From Gallionellaceae bacterium (GTDB lineage Bacteria > Pseudomonadota > Gammaproteobacteria > Burkholderiales > Gallionellaceae), in NCBI GenBank assembly GCA_030823955.1, contig JAVBYO010000028.1, positions 1-64,000 on the forward strand: a stretch of DNA of 64,000 nucleotides. The letters are read 5' to 3'. Of the stretch, positions 17,059 to 25,446 are shown piece after piece. The stretch's first letter is position 1. Every line of letters begins with the position of its first letter. The notes beneath the pieces are model-generated. The model did not search any database. It worked only from the letters and a program-made list of their open reading frames with translations, and was not told the DNA's origin. The translations under genes and the position numbers were made by a program.

Positions 17059-18594
17059 ATGACCGACAAATTAATCATATTCGACACCACCTTGCGCGAC
17101 GGCGAACAAAGTCCAGGCGCGTCCATGACCAAAGAAGAGAAATTGCGCATTGCGCGCCAGCTGGAAAAGCTGGGTGTGGATGTGATCGAGGCGGGCTTCG
17201 CGGCGGCCAGTCCCGGTGATGCCGACGCCATCCATAGCATCGCCAAAGTCATCAAACGTTCCACGGTATGTTCGCTGGCCCGTGCCAGCGAAAAGGACGT
17301 GCGTGCGGCGGGCGAGGCGATCAAACCGGCCAAACATGGACGTATCCATACTTTCATCGCCACTTCGCCCATCCACATGCAGCACAAGTTGCGCATGAGC
17401 GAAGACCAGGTGGTGGAGCGCGCGATCCAGGCGGTCAAGTGGGCGCGCGAATACACCGACGATGTCGAGTTCTCCGCCGAAGATGCGGTGCGCTCGGATA
17501 TGGATTTTCTGGTGCGTATCTTCAACGAAGTTATCAAGGCGGGGGCGAAAACCTTGAATGTGCCGGACACCGTGGGATACAGCATCCCCGTGCTGTGGGG
17601 CGAGCGTTTCAAACAATTGATCGCGCGTGTGCCGGATAGCGACAAGGTGATCTGGTCCACCCACTGCCACAACGACCTGGGCATGGCCTCGGCCAATTCG
17701 CTGGCTGCGGTGATGAACGGTGCGCGCCAGGTCGAGTGCACCATCAACGGTCTGGGCGAGCGCGCGGGTAATGCCTCGCTGGAAGAAGTGGTGATGGCGG
17801 TTAAGACCCGCCGCGACATCTTCACCTGTGATACCGGTATCGACACCACCCAGATCGTGCCGACCTCCAAACTGGTGTCCAGCATCACCGGTTATCCGGT
17901 ACAGCCGAACAAGTCCATCGTCGGCGCGAACGCGTTCGCACACGAGTCCGGCATCCATCAGGACGGCGTGCTCAAACACCGCGAGACTTACGAGATCATG
18001 CGTGCCGAGGATGTGGGTTGGGGTGCGAACAAGTTGACCTTGGGCAAACTTTCCGGACGCAACGCATTCCGTACACGCTTGCAGGAATTGGGTATCGTGC
18101 TGGAGAACGAGGATGCATTGAATGCCGCATTCGCGCGCTTCAAAGACTTGGCCGACCGCAAGAGCGAGATCTTCGATGAAGACATTCAGGCGCTGGTGAG
18201 CGGGGACGGTGTCGCGCAAATCAGCGACCATTTCCGTCTGGTGGCGATGGGCGCGCATTCCGAGACCGGCAAGTTGCCCGTGGCGCGTGTGGTGATGAGC
18301 GTCGGCGGCAAGGAGTGCCATGCCGACTCGCAAGGCGGCGGCCCGGTGGATGCTGCGTTCAAAGCCATCGAGCAGATCGTGCAGAGCGGCACCGAGTTAT
18401 TGTTATATTCGGTGAATAACATCACCAGCGGCACCGACGCACAGGGCGAAGTGACGGTGCGTCTGTCCAAGGGCGGTCGGGTGGTCAACGGGCAGGGGGC
18501 GGATACCGATATCGTGGTCGCTTCCGCCAAGGCCTATTTGAACGCATTGAACAAGCTGGATGCCGGTGCGGAAAGGGCTCATCCACAGGTGTGA
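17059..18594 (+). CDS. leuA: 2-isopropylmalate synthase
   Basis: A 511-residue LeuA, the first committed enzyme of leucine synthesis (acetyl-CoA plus 2-oxoisovalerate to 2-isopropylmalate). The N-terminal DRE-TIM barrel starts [18 protein letters not shown]; metal ligands appear in [15 protein letters not shown], and [13 protein letters not shown] is the family signature. The C-terminal part (about 390-510) is the LeuA regulatory dimer domain that binds leucine. The start at 17059 has GGAG six bases upstream; an ATG at 17047 has no such site. The gene is followed after 57 bases by an oxidoreductase operon that handles 2-oxoacids and CoA thioesters. Confidence 0.96.
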   Translation: MTDKLIIFDTTLRDGEQSPGASMTKEEKLRIARQLEKLGVDVIEAGFAAASPGDADAIHSIAKVIKRSTVCSLARASEKDVRAAGEAIKPAKHGRIHTFIATSPIHMQHKLRMSEDQVVERAIQAVKWAREYTDDVEFSAEDAVRSDMDFLVRIFNEVIKAGAKTLNVPDTVGYSIPVLWGERFKQLIARVPDSDKVIWSTHCHNDLGMASANSLAAVMNGARQVECTINGLGERAGNASLEEVVMAVKTRRDIFTCDTGIDTTQIVPTSKLVSSITGYPVQPNKSIVGANAFAHESGIHQDGVLKHRETYEIMRAEDVGWGANKLTLGKLSGRNAFRTRLQELGIVLENEDALNAAFARFKDLADRKSEIFDEDIQALVSGDGVAQISDHFRLVAMGAHSETGKLPVARVVMSVGGKECHADSQGGGPVDAAFKAIEQIVQSGTELLLYSVNNITSGTDAQGEVTVRLSKGGRVVNGQGADTDIVVASAKAYLNALNKLDAGAERAHPQV

Positions 18595-18651
18595 CCGGGA
18601 TGCGCGTTCGGCTGAACGTCCAGATCGTTGCAGGACTCATGAGGAGGCTCC

Positions 18652-19233
18652 ATGTTTGAAGTCAGGATACACGGGCGCGGAGGGCAGGGGGTCGTGACGG
18701 CCACCGAGATGCTTTCTGTCGCGGCTTTCGAGGAGGGGCGTCATGCGCAGGCCTTCCCCAGTTTCGGTTCGGAGCGCACCGGGGCGCCGGTGGTGGCGTT
18801 CTGTCGCATCGACGATAAAGAGATCCGCTTGCGTGAACCCATCATGCAGCCGGATGCGCTCATCATCCAGGATCCCACCCTGCTGCACCAGATCAACGTG
18901 TTCGCCGGTCTCAAGCCGGAAGGTTACGTGTTGCTCAACACTCATCACAGTTTTGAAAGTATCGGCCTCGGCGACTTTGCCAAAACACTCCGCCCGGAAC
19001 GTCTGTGTACGCTGCCGGCCACCGAGCTTGGTCTGAAACATGTGGGACGACCTATCCCCAATGTGCCGCTGCTGGCCGGATTCGCTGCCTTGTCCGGGAT
19101 CATCCGGCTGGAGTCGGTGATCAAGGCCATCAACGAGAAATTCTCCGGCAAGGTCGCCGAAGGGAACGTCAACGCGGCGACCGAGGCCTATGCACTGGTG
19201 AAAAAAGAGATGGAGGAACGCGCCCATGCTTAA
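18652..19233 (+). CDS. porG: 2-oxoacid:ferredoxin oxidoreductase, gamma subunit
   Basis: A 193-residue gamma subunit of the pyruvate:ferredoxin oxidoreductase superfamily, which cleaves a 2-oxoacid with CoA to acyl-CoA, CO2 and reduced ferredoxin, or runs in reverse. The signature is VRIHGRGGQGVVTATEML at the N-terminus, with PSFGSERTGAPV following. GAGGAGG precedes the ATG. It overlaps the alpha subunit gene by 8 bases. The substrate cannot be fixed from sequence; PadE of phenylglyoxylate:NAD oxidoreductase is a relative with the same layout. Confidence 0.9.
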   Translation: MFEVRIHGRGGQGVVTATEMLSVAAFEEGRHAQAFPSFGSERTGAPVVAFCRIDDKEIRLREPIMQPDALIIQDPTLLHQINVFAGLKPEGYVLLNTHHSFESIGLGDFAKTLRPERLCTLPATELGLKHVGRPIPNVPLLAGFAALSGIIRLESVIKAINEKFSGKVAEGNVNAATEAYALVKKEMEERAHA

Positions 19234-20482
19234 ACAGACCGAAGGCAGCAAAGCCGTCGCCGAGGCCATCGCACTTTGTCGTCCCGAGGTGATCTGTGCC
19301 TATCCCATCTCGCCGCAGACACATATCGTCGAAGCGCTGGGCGAGATGGTCAAATCGGGCGAGTTGCCCAAGTGCGAGTTCATCAACGTGGAGAGCGAGT
19401 TCGCCGCGATGTCGGTGGCCATCGGCTCATCCGCAGCCGGGGCGCGCTCTTATACCGCGACCGCATCACAGGGTTTGTTGTTCATGGTCGAGGCGGTCTA
19501 TAACGCATCCGGCTTGGGGCTGCCCATCGTGATGACGGTGGCGAACCGCGCCATCGGCGCGCCTATCAACATCTGGAACGATCACTCCGATTCACTCTCG
19601 CAGCGCGACTCCGGCTGGATGCAGCTGTTCGCAGAGACCAATCAGGAGGCGGTCGATCTGCATATCCAGGCGTTCAAACTGGCGGAAGAACTCTCCATGC
19701 CCATCATGGTGTGTATGGACGGATTCATCCTCACCCATGCCTTTGAACGTGTCGACATCCCGTCGCAGGAACAGGTGGATGCCTATCTGCCGCCGTTCGA
19801 TCCGCGTCAGATGCTCGACCCGGCGGAGCCCATCTCCATCGGTGCGATGGTCGGCCCGGAGGCATTCATGGAGGTGAAGTATCTGGCGCACGCCAAACAG
19901 TTGCAGGCGCTGGAACTGATCCCGCAACTGGCGGCGGAGTTCAAACAGACCTTTGGACGCGACAGCGGCGGTCTGGTGCGCACCTACCGTGCCGACGATG
20001 CCGAGACCATGATCGTGGCGATGGGCTCGGTGCTCGGTACCATCAAGGATGTGGTGGACGAGATGCGCGAGCAGGGCCACAAGGTTGGCGTGCTTGGTAT
20101 CATCAGTTACCGTCCGTTCCCGCTGCAGCAGGTGCGCGAGGCATTGGTGAACTGCAAACGTTTCCTCGTGCTGGAAAAGAGCCTCGCCGTGGGCATGGGC
20201 GGCATCGTCGCCACCGATGTGCGCATGGCGGTGCGCGGCACCGGCTTGAAAGGTTACACCGCCATCGCCGGACTCGGCGGACGCCCCATCCCGAAGACGT
20301 CGCTGCACAAACTGTTCCTGGAAGCCGAGCAGGAATCGCTGGAGCCGGTCACCTTCGTCGACCTGGACTGGGATGCGGTCAACAAACAACTGGAACGCGA
20401 GCGGCAGAATCGCCACTCCGGCCCCATCGCCGAAAACATGCTGCACGACAAGGGCATGTCCACGGCGGCGAAATTCGGCTAG
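19226..20482 (+). CDS. porA: 2-oxoacid:ferredoxin oxidoreductase, alpha subunit
   Basis: A 418-residue alpha subunit. It opens with TEGSKAVAEAIALCRPEVIC and the conserved AYPISPQTHIVEALGEM. NVESEFAAMSVAIGSSAAGARSYTATASQG is the pyrimidine-side TPP-binding block, and the C-terminal transketolase-like domain holds GLGGRPIPK. It pairs with the beta subunit downstream to form the TPP active site. The stop is followed by a REP-like palindrome and then porB, all on one strand. The hairpin may adjust the level of the distal genes. Confidence 0.92.
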   Translation: MLKQTEGSKAVAEAIALCRPEVICAYPISPQTHIVEALGEMVKSGELPKCEFINVESEFAAMSVAIGSSAAGARSYTATASQGLLFMVEAVYNASGLGLPIVMTVANRAIGAPINIWNDHSDSLSQRDSGWMQLFAETNQEAVDLHIQAFKLAEELSMPIMVCMDGFILTHAFERVDIPSQEQVDAYLPPFDPRQMLDPAEPISIGAMVGPEAFMEVKYLAHAKQLQALELIPQLAAEFKQTFGRDSGGLVRTYRADDAETMIVAMGSVLGTIKDVVDEMREQGHKVGVLGIISYRPFPLQQVREALVNCKRFLVLEKSLAVGMGGIVATDVRMAVRGTGLKGYTAIAGLGGRPIPKTSLHKLFLEAEQESLEPVTFVDLDWDAVNKQLERERQNRHSGPIAENMLHDKGMSTAAKFG

Positions 20483-20487
20483 CCAAT

Positions 20488-20541
20488 GTAGGAGCGTGCC
20501 ATGCACGCGAAATGCATGTCGCGTGCATGGCACGCTCCTAC
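20488..20541. repeat. REP-like palindrome, copy 1
   Basis: A perfect 23-base inverted repeat (20488-20510 with 20519-20541) around an 8-base loop. The outer arm begins GTAGGAGCGTGCCATGC. It sits between porA and porB inside the operon. Its outer sequence is shared with elements at 42949 and 60621. Confidence 0.8.
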
Positions 20542-20585
20542 GGATGACACGTTGTGGGAATTGCAGATTATTTAGGAGTAGCAAC

Positions 20586-21587
20586 ATGGGATTCCAAACC
20601 GTCAAGTTCTACCAGACCGGCACCTTCACCGTCGGTAACCGCCTGCTTGCCCCGGATGAACGCAGCGTGCAAGCGGGCGAGATGCGCAGCAACTCCATCA
20701 GCTCCGGTCACCGCGCCTGTCAGGGCTGCGGTGAGGCGCTCGGTGCGCGTTATGCCATCGATGCCGCCATGGCAGAGAGCAACGGACAACTGATCGCGGC
20801 GAACGCGACCGGTTGCCTCGAAGTGTTCTCCACACCGTATCCCGAATCGTCATGGCAAGTGCCGTGGATACATTCGCTGTTCGGCAACGCACCTGCCGTG
20901 GCCACCGGCATCGCCGCCGCGCTGAAGGTGAAAGGCAAACATGATGTGCGCGTGGTGGCACAGGGCGGCGACGGCGGCACCACCGATATCGGTTTCGGTT
21001 GCCTGTCCGGCATGTTCGAGCGCAACGACGACGTGTTGTACATCTGCTATGACAACGAGGCTTACATGAACACCGGTGTGCAGCGTTCGTCGGCCACGCC
21101 CCCGGCAGCGCGTACCGCGACCACCATGCCGGTGGGCAACGAACCGGGCAACGTGTTCGGCCAGGGCAAGAATCTGCCGGAGATCGCCATGGCACACGGC
21201 ATTCCTTATGTGGCCACGGCGACGGTGGCCGATCTGCGCGACCTCGAATACAAGGTGCGCAAGGCGATGAAGATACGCGGTGCGCGTTACATCCAGATAT
21301 TCGTGCCGTGTCCCCTGGGCTGGGGTACCGCCTCCGATGCCACCATCCTCATGGCGCGTCTGGCCAAGGAGACCGGCACGTTCCCGGTGTTCGAGGCCGA
21401 ATACGGCGAAGTGACCGGCGTGCTGAAGATACGCAACAAACTGCCGGTGGAGGAATATCTCAAGCCGCAGAAACGGTTTGCGCACCTGTTTGGCAAACAC
21501 GCCCATCCGGAGATGATCGCAAGACTGCAAGCCATCGCCGACCGCAATATCCGCAAGTACGGCTTGCTGCAAGACCAGGAGAGCTGA
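20586..21587 (+). CDS. porB: 2-oxoacid:ferredoxin oxidoreductase, beta subunit
   Basis: A 333-residue beta subunit carrying the TPP pyrophosphate site and one [4Fe-4S] cluster. HRACQGCGEALGARY gives the CxxC, ANATGCLEVFSTPYP another cysteine, and AQGGDGGTTDIGFGCLSG with CYDNEAYMNTGVQ the Mg-TPP motif GDG...N. The start at 20586 has AGGAG upstream; the frame is open further upstream through the REP element but has no support there. The stop is 1 base from the next start, so the two are translationally linked. Confidence 0.92.
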   Translation: MGFQTVKFYQTGTFTVGNRLLAPDERSVQAGEMRSNSISSGHRACQGCGEALGARYAIDAAMAESNGQLIAANATGCLEVFSTPYPESSWQVPWIHSLFGNAPAVATGIAAALKVKGKHDVRVVAQGGDGGTTDIGFGCLSGMFERNDDVLYICYDNEAYMNTGVQRSSATPPAARTATTMPVGNEPGNVFGQGKNLPEIAMAHGIPYVATATVADLRDLEYKVRKAMKIRGARYIQIFVPCPLGWGTASDATILMARLAKETGTFPVFEAEYGEVTGVLKIRNKLPVEEYLKPQKRFAHLFGKHAHPEMIARLQAIADRNIRKYGLLQDQES

Positions 21588-21588
21588 G

Positions 21589-23214
21589 ATGGCGAACAAA
21601 CCTTTTGCGATCACGCTCAAACCCGGCACCTCGCTGAATAATCTCACCGGCAGCTGGCGTACCGCGCGCCCGGTGTATCTGGATCGTTTGCCGCCCTGCA
21701 ACAACGCCTGTCCGGCGGGCGAAGATATCCAGGGCTGGCTGTTCCATGCCGAGTCCGGCGATTACGAGCAGGCCTGGCGCGCGCTGGTGGAGAACAATCC
21801 GCTGCCCGCAGTGATGGGGCGCGTGTGTTATCACCCGTGCGAAAGCGCATGCAACCGCGGACAGCTCGATTCTTCGGTGGGCATCAATTCGGTGGAACGT
21901 TTTCTGGGGGATGAAGCGATCAGGCGCGGCTGGAAATTCGCCGCAGCGGCGGCTGCATCCGGCAAGAAGGTGCTGGTGGTCGGTGCGGGGCCTTCGGGTC
22001 TGTCTGCCGCCTACCATCTGGCGCGTATGGGACATAAAGTCGAGATACAGGAAGCCGGTCCGCTGGCGGGCGGCATGATGCGTTTCGGCATCCCCAAGTA
22101 CCGTTTGCCGCGCGAGGTGCTGGATGCCGAGGTGCAGCGCATCCTCGATCTGGGTGTGACGCTCAAGCTGAACTGCAAGGTCGCGCATATCGAGCAGAGC
22201 ATGCAAGACGGCGGCTTCGATGCCGCGTTCCTCGCGGTCGGTGCACACATCGGCAAGCGTGCCATGATCCCCGCCGGGGATGCGGCACACATCGTGGATG
22301 CGGTGTCGGTGCTGCGTTCGATGGAAGGTGAAGACAAGCCGATGCTGGGGCGCAAGGTGGTGGTGTATGGCGGCGGCAATACCGCCGTGGATGTGGCGCG
22401 CACCGTCAAACGTATGGGCGCGGAGCCCATCATCGTCTATCGCCGCACACGCGACAAAGCGCCCGCGCACGACTTCGAGATCGAGGAAGCCTTGCAGGAA
22501 GGTGTGATGATCAAGTGGCTGTCCACCATCAAGCAGGCGGGCGACAGCAGCATCACCATCGAGAAGATGGCGCTGGATGACAAGGGTTTTCCACAGCCGA
22601 CCGGAGAGTTCGAGACACTGGAAGCGGACTCGGTGGTGCTCGCGCTCGGGCAGGATGTCGATCTGTCCTTGCTGGACGGATTGCCAGGACTGGAGATCAA
22701 GAACGGCACGGTGCAAGTCGCACCCAATATGATGACGGGTCATGCCGGAATCTTCGCGGGCGGCGACATGGTGCCGTCGGAGCGCACGGTGACGGTGGCG
22801 GTCGGGCACGGCAAAAAAGCCGCGCGCAACATCGATGCATGGTTGCGCGGAACGGCTTACCAGCCGGCACCGAAACACGAGCTTGCGGAAGCCGGCAACC
22901 TCAATACCTGGTACTACTCGGATGCGGACAAGACCGTGCGTCCCATGCTGGACATCATCCGCCGTCAGACCAGCTTCGACGAGGTGCAGGGCGGGTTGGA
23001 TGAGACGACCGCTTTGTTCGAGGCGCGGCGTTGTCTGTCCTGCGGCAACTGCTTCGAGTGCGACAACTGCTACGGGGTCTGTCCCGACAACGCGGTGATC
23101 AAACTCGGCCCCGGCAAACGCTTCGAGTTCAAGTACGACTATTGCAAGGGCTGCGGATTATGCGTGGCCGAATGTCCGTGCGGCGCGATCAAGATGGTGC
23201 CCGAGGACATCTGA
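21589..23214 (+). CDS. FAD-dependent NAD(P)H oxidoreductase fused to a 2x[4Fe-4S] ferredoxin domain
   Basis: A 541-residue flavoprotein related to the glutamate synthase small subunit. Residues about 35-120 hold the N-terminal Fe-S domain (CNNACPAGEDIQGW, CYHPCESACNRG). GAGPSGLSAAYHLARMG binds FAD and YGGGNTAVDVARTVKRMG binds NAD(P)H. The last 65 residues are a ferredoxin with CLSCGNCFECDNCYGVCP and CKGCGLCVAECP. It probably links the porGAB enzyme to NAD(P)H, as PadH plus the ferredoxin subunit do in phenylglyoxylate:NAD oxidoreductase, but fused. The last 79 bases, with the stop, are duplicated 2.2 kb downstream at the far end of an inserted element. Confidence 0.9.
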   Translation: MANKPFAITLKPGTSLNNLTGSWRTARPVYLDRLPPCNNACPAGEDIQGWLFHAESGDYEQAWRALVENNPLPAVMGRVCYHPCESACNRGQLDSSVGINSVERFLGDEAIRRGWKFAAAAAASGKKVLVVGAGPSGLSAAYHLARMGHKVEIQEAGPLAGGMMRFGIPKYRLPREVLDAEVQRILDLGVTLKLNCKVAHIEQSMQDGGFDAAFLAVGAHIGKRAMIPAGDAAHIVDAVSVLRSMEGEDKPMLGRKVVVYGGGNTAVDVARTVKRMGAEPIIVYRRTRDKAPAHDFEIEEALQEGVMIKWLSTIKQAGDSSITIEKMALDDKGFPQPTGEFETLEADSVVLALGQDVDLSLLDGLPGLEIKNGTVQVAPNMMTGHAGIFAGGDMVPSERTVTVAVGHGKKAARNIDAWLRGTAYQPAPKHELAEAGNLNTWYYSDADKTVRPMLDIIRRQTSFDEVQGGLDETTALFEARRCLSCGNCFECDNCYGVCPDNAVIKLGPGKRFEFKYDYCKGCGLCVAECPCGAIKMVPEDI

Positions 23215-23215
23215 G
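23137..23215 (+). repeat. left 79-base direct repeat (attL-like), end of the flavoprotein gene
   Basis: Bases 23137-23215 are identical to 25349-25427. This copy provides the last codons and TGA of the flavoprotein-ferredoxin gene. It is followed by AT-rich DNA rather than by the native hairpin terminator. Confidence 0.9.
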
Positions 23216-23498
23216 TCGAGGTATGCCCTCGTTAAAAGTCATCCACTTGAAAATGTGGATTGTCCCCAACTCGGCCATGGCAGCCAACTTTCAGCATCGC
23301 AATTAATTTCAGAATCAAAGTGAAAGACAAAGTAAAGTTGCTATGAGCGTTGCTGAAAACCGTGGTCTGTCCCCTATTATGAATTCACGAATTTAACCAC
23401 AGCTTAGTTTTATGTATGCTTGATATACTTAGCAAAAACGAGAAGATTATTCCGAATAACCTTTCCATATTCTATTCATTCGCTAGGCCAAACATTAA

Positions 23499-24089
23499 AT
23501 GAAGATAGATGCGAAAAAGTTGCGAATTCTATTTGTTGATGACGAACACCTCGAAATTATCAGCTCGTTAAAGCATGAGGGCTATGACGTAGAGCACTGG
23601 CACGACGTTGACAACCTAGATAACCTTTGTGATGGAAGACATCAAATAATTCTGCTCGACGTTCGGGGGATTGGAGGTAAATATGGCGGAAATGGCTTAG
23701 ACGTCTTGAAATATGTCTCAACTCACAACCCACTCATATTCACCTGCATTTTCTCTGCCAAACCATTTACCGGTGAAGAAGCCGAAATTATCAGGCGGCA
23801 TGCAGGGAGATCAATCACAAAAGACTGCACTCTTTATGAACTGATTGAAGTATTTGAAGCTTATGCGTCAACTCTTTCTGACAAGAAAGTTATTGATGCT
23901 ATTGAGAAAGAGTTTACTTTGGGGTGGCTGGACAAATGGAAATTGAAGCGTGGACGCCAACTTACGCAAGATCGATTAATTAAAATAAGCAAATCTTCTA
24001 GCATCGGTGTAGATGCCCTCAAAATTGCCAGCAACATGACGTCAATCGCTGTTGTTCTTTTCAAAATATTCGGCGGAATAAGCTCTTAA
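23499..24089 (+). CDS. response regulator-like receiver protein
   Basis: A 196-residue protein with an N-terminal receiver domain (about 8-125). The phosphorylation residues are all present: Asp14/Asp15 in LFVDDE, Asp54 in IILLDVRGIGG, Ser86 in CIFSAKP and Lys108 in SITKD. The last 65 residues are basic and helical and end in a hydrophobic stretch (SIAVVLFKIFGG). This is not a known DNA-binding output domain and might touch the membrane or a partner. Codon use is AT-rich, unlike the surrounding genes. The histidine-kinase-like gene starts 8 bases after the stop. Confidence 0.8.
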   Translation: MKIDAKKLRILFVDDEHLEIISSLKHEGYDVEHWHDVDNLDNLCDGRHQIILLDVRGIGGKYGGNGLDVLKYVSTHNPLIFTCIFSAKPFTGEEAEIIRRHAGRSITKDCTLYELIEVFEAYASTLSDKKVIDAIEKEFTLGWLDKWKLKRGRQLTQDRLIKISKSSSIGVDALKIASNMTSIAVVLFKIFGGISS

Positions 24090-24097
24090 TATTTCCC

Positions 24098-25171
24098 ATG
24101 CAATTCCATTCTATTTACCTAACTGAAGACTCAAAACTAGATATCACATCGAGCTCGTTACAAGCCCTCACAAAATTTTGTCATGCAAAAAGAAATGAGA
24201 CGAATTCTCAGTGTGAATTCTTCTATCAGAAGTGTTTTTCAGAACTTAACGATACTAATCGAAGTTTTATTAAATGCCCTTACGGCTTACATTGCGTGGG
24301 GCTTATAAAGTGGACACAGCAGGACAGGATTGCATCTGGATTTTTATTTGAGGCTGACTCACATCAGCATCAACTGAACGGAGCTATTGATACGTCCACA
24401 AAAGAACAAGTGCTAGAACTCCTTAGTGGATACGACAAAATCGCAGATGAACTGTACCAACAAAGTTATCGTTATCTTGAAGCAGCCATCCATGATGTTC
24501 GCCATCTTAACGCTGACGTTACCGCTCATGCTGAAAGACTGCTCAGCAATTTAGGGTATGCAGAAACCGCAGAGTGGGATAAGGCAAAATTAAATAGCCA
24601 AGAAACTGACAAGAGAACACTGTCGATATATTGCGCATCAAGAGATATTTCTGCCGCATTATCTATGCATGAAATTGCAATTGACCCAAGACGAGCATCG
24701 GGTGACGTTGCTCCAACCAATATTCACAAAATATTCTATCGCCAAAAACAAGTGAATCTGGAAAAATTAGAAAAGAAAAAACTCACGGTTCAACTCGAAA
24801 ACACATCTATTACAAAAGGACTTACAAGATCCTTTCAGCTAATACCAATCATCTTGTTAAATAACGCGATAAAGTATTCTGAAAATAACTCAACAATTCA
24901 AATTAAGTTTCAGGCAACGGGGAATATTTTCCGCATAATTTTCACTAATTACGGGCCAATTGTACGAGCAAACGAACTATTACGTGTTTTTCAAAAAAAC
25001 TATCGCGGCTCTAATCGCTCAGGAGTATCTGGCCATGGAATTGGTCTTTGGCTAGCATCGCTAATAGTCCACGCCAATTTAGGAACTATTGAAATGGAAA
25101 TAGAGGAAACGGGTAGAGATATTGCAGGGCGTAAAACAGGCCGCACATCAGTAGTAATTCGCCTCACATAG
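24098..25171 (+). CDS. histidine kinase-like GHKL ATPase with Cys-rich N-terminal sensor
   Basis: A 357-residue soluble protein without membrane spans. Residues 20-90 contain five cysteines (28, 39, 46, 60, 66) with KCPYGLHCVGLI, recalling the PocR-type ligand sensor; that similarity is tentative. HDVRH (His132, His136) is a candidate H-box. The C-terminal 110 residues are a GHKL ATPase with N-box ILLNNAIKYSEN (Asn255/256) and G2 box SGHGIGLWLAS. The G1 box is degenerate (NYGPIV). The likely partner is the receiver protein 8 bases upstream. There is no ribosome site, so translational coupling is likely. AT-rich and horizontally acquired. Confidence 0.75.
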   Translation: MQFHSIYLTEDSKLDITSSSLQALTKFCHAKRNETNSQCEFFYQKCFSELNDTNRSFIKCPYGLHCVGLIKWTQQDRIASGFLFEADSHQHQLNGAIDTSTKEQVLELLSGYDKIADELYQQSYRYLEAAIHDVRHLNADVTAHAERLLSNLGYAETAEWDKAKLNSQETDKRTLSIYCASRDISAALSMHEIAIDPRRASGDVAPTNIHKIFYRQKQVNLEKLEKKKLTVQLENTSITKGLTRSFQLIPIILLNNAIKYSENNSTIQIKFQATGNIFRIIFTNYGPIVRANELLRVFQKNYRGSNRSGVSGHGIGLWLASLIVHANLGTIEMEIEETGRDIAGRKTGRTSVVIRLT

Positions 25172-25348
25172 TGGGGTGGAGAAAGGAGTCTGGTTTTTTG
25201 ATTGTTCAACCATTCTATGGTCGCGCCCGTTTCTTGATTTATGGCTGCAAACGAATCTCGCCAGTTACTCTTCAGCGTTGCGATAGTTTTGGTAAAGATT
25301 GGCAGTAGAAAAAAATCGATGCTGATCATTAATCCCAAGTTCAAATAA

Positions 25349-25427
25349 GACTATTGCAAGGGCTGCGGATTATGCGTGGCCGAATGTCCGTGCGGCGCGA
25401 TCAAGATGGTGCCCGAGGACATCTGAG
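25349..25427 (+). repeat. right 79-base direct repeat (attR-like), displaced gene end
   Basis: Identical to 23137-23215. It is a fragment of the flavoprotein-ferredoxin gene's 3' end (CKGCGLCVAECP...stop) with no gene body. Identity weakens upstream (AGTTCAA then two mismatches in five bases), which marks the element side of the junction. Downstream it runs straight into the native terminator. Confidence 0.9.
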
Positions 25428-25446
25428 CCACGCAGAAGTGGCTCAG
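25423..25446. terminator. native bidirectional hairpin overlapping two convergent stop codons
   Basis: CTGAGCCAC (25423-25431) pairs with GTGGCTCAG (25438-25446) around a 6-base loop. The left arm contains the TGA of the displaced flavoprotein gene end; the right arm contains the TGA (minus strand) of the HugZ-like gene. This shows that the right-hand repeat is in its original setting. Confidence 0.75.

Larger units (their letters stand above)
23216..25427. mobile_element. non-autonomous integrated element (CIME-like) carrying a two-component-like pair
   Basis: A 2,212-base insertion, clearly AT-rich against GC-rich flanks, bounded by the 79-base direct repeats at 23137 and 25349. It holds two genes (23499-24089, 24098-25171) and two gene-free ends. 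The left end (23216-23498) has a small hairpin CGAGG/CCTCG after the stop and nothing else recognised. The right end (25172-25348) has no clear gene. No integrase, transposase or relaxase is present, so movement would need a recombinase in trans, or the element is a deletion remnant. The layout matches insertion at a gene 3' end with regeneration of that end. Confidence 0.75.

Noticed and set aside
23362-23380. The phrase GTGGTCTGTCCCC near the left end of the element, recalling sequence seen beside IS200-like transposases
   Set aside because: Only one short match from memory, with no transposase or palindrome beside it; too weak to call a transposon end.
25000-25344. A minus-strand frame of 114 codons at the right end of the inserted element
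   Set aside because: It overlaps the end of the kinase-like gene on the other strand and has no ribosome site or known motif. A decayed gene fragment in 25172-25348 cannot be excluded.
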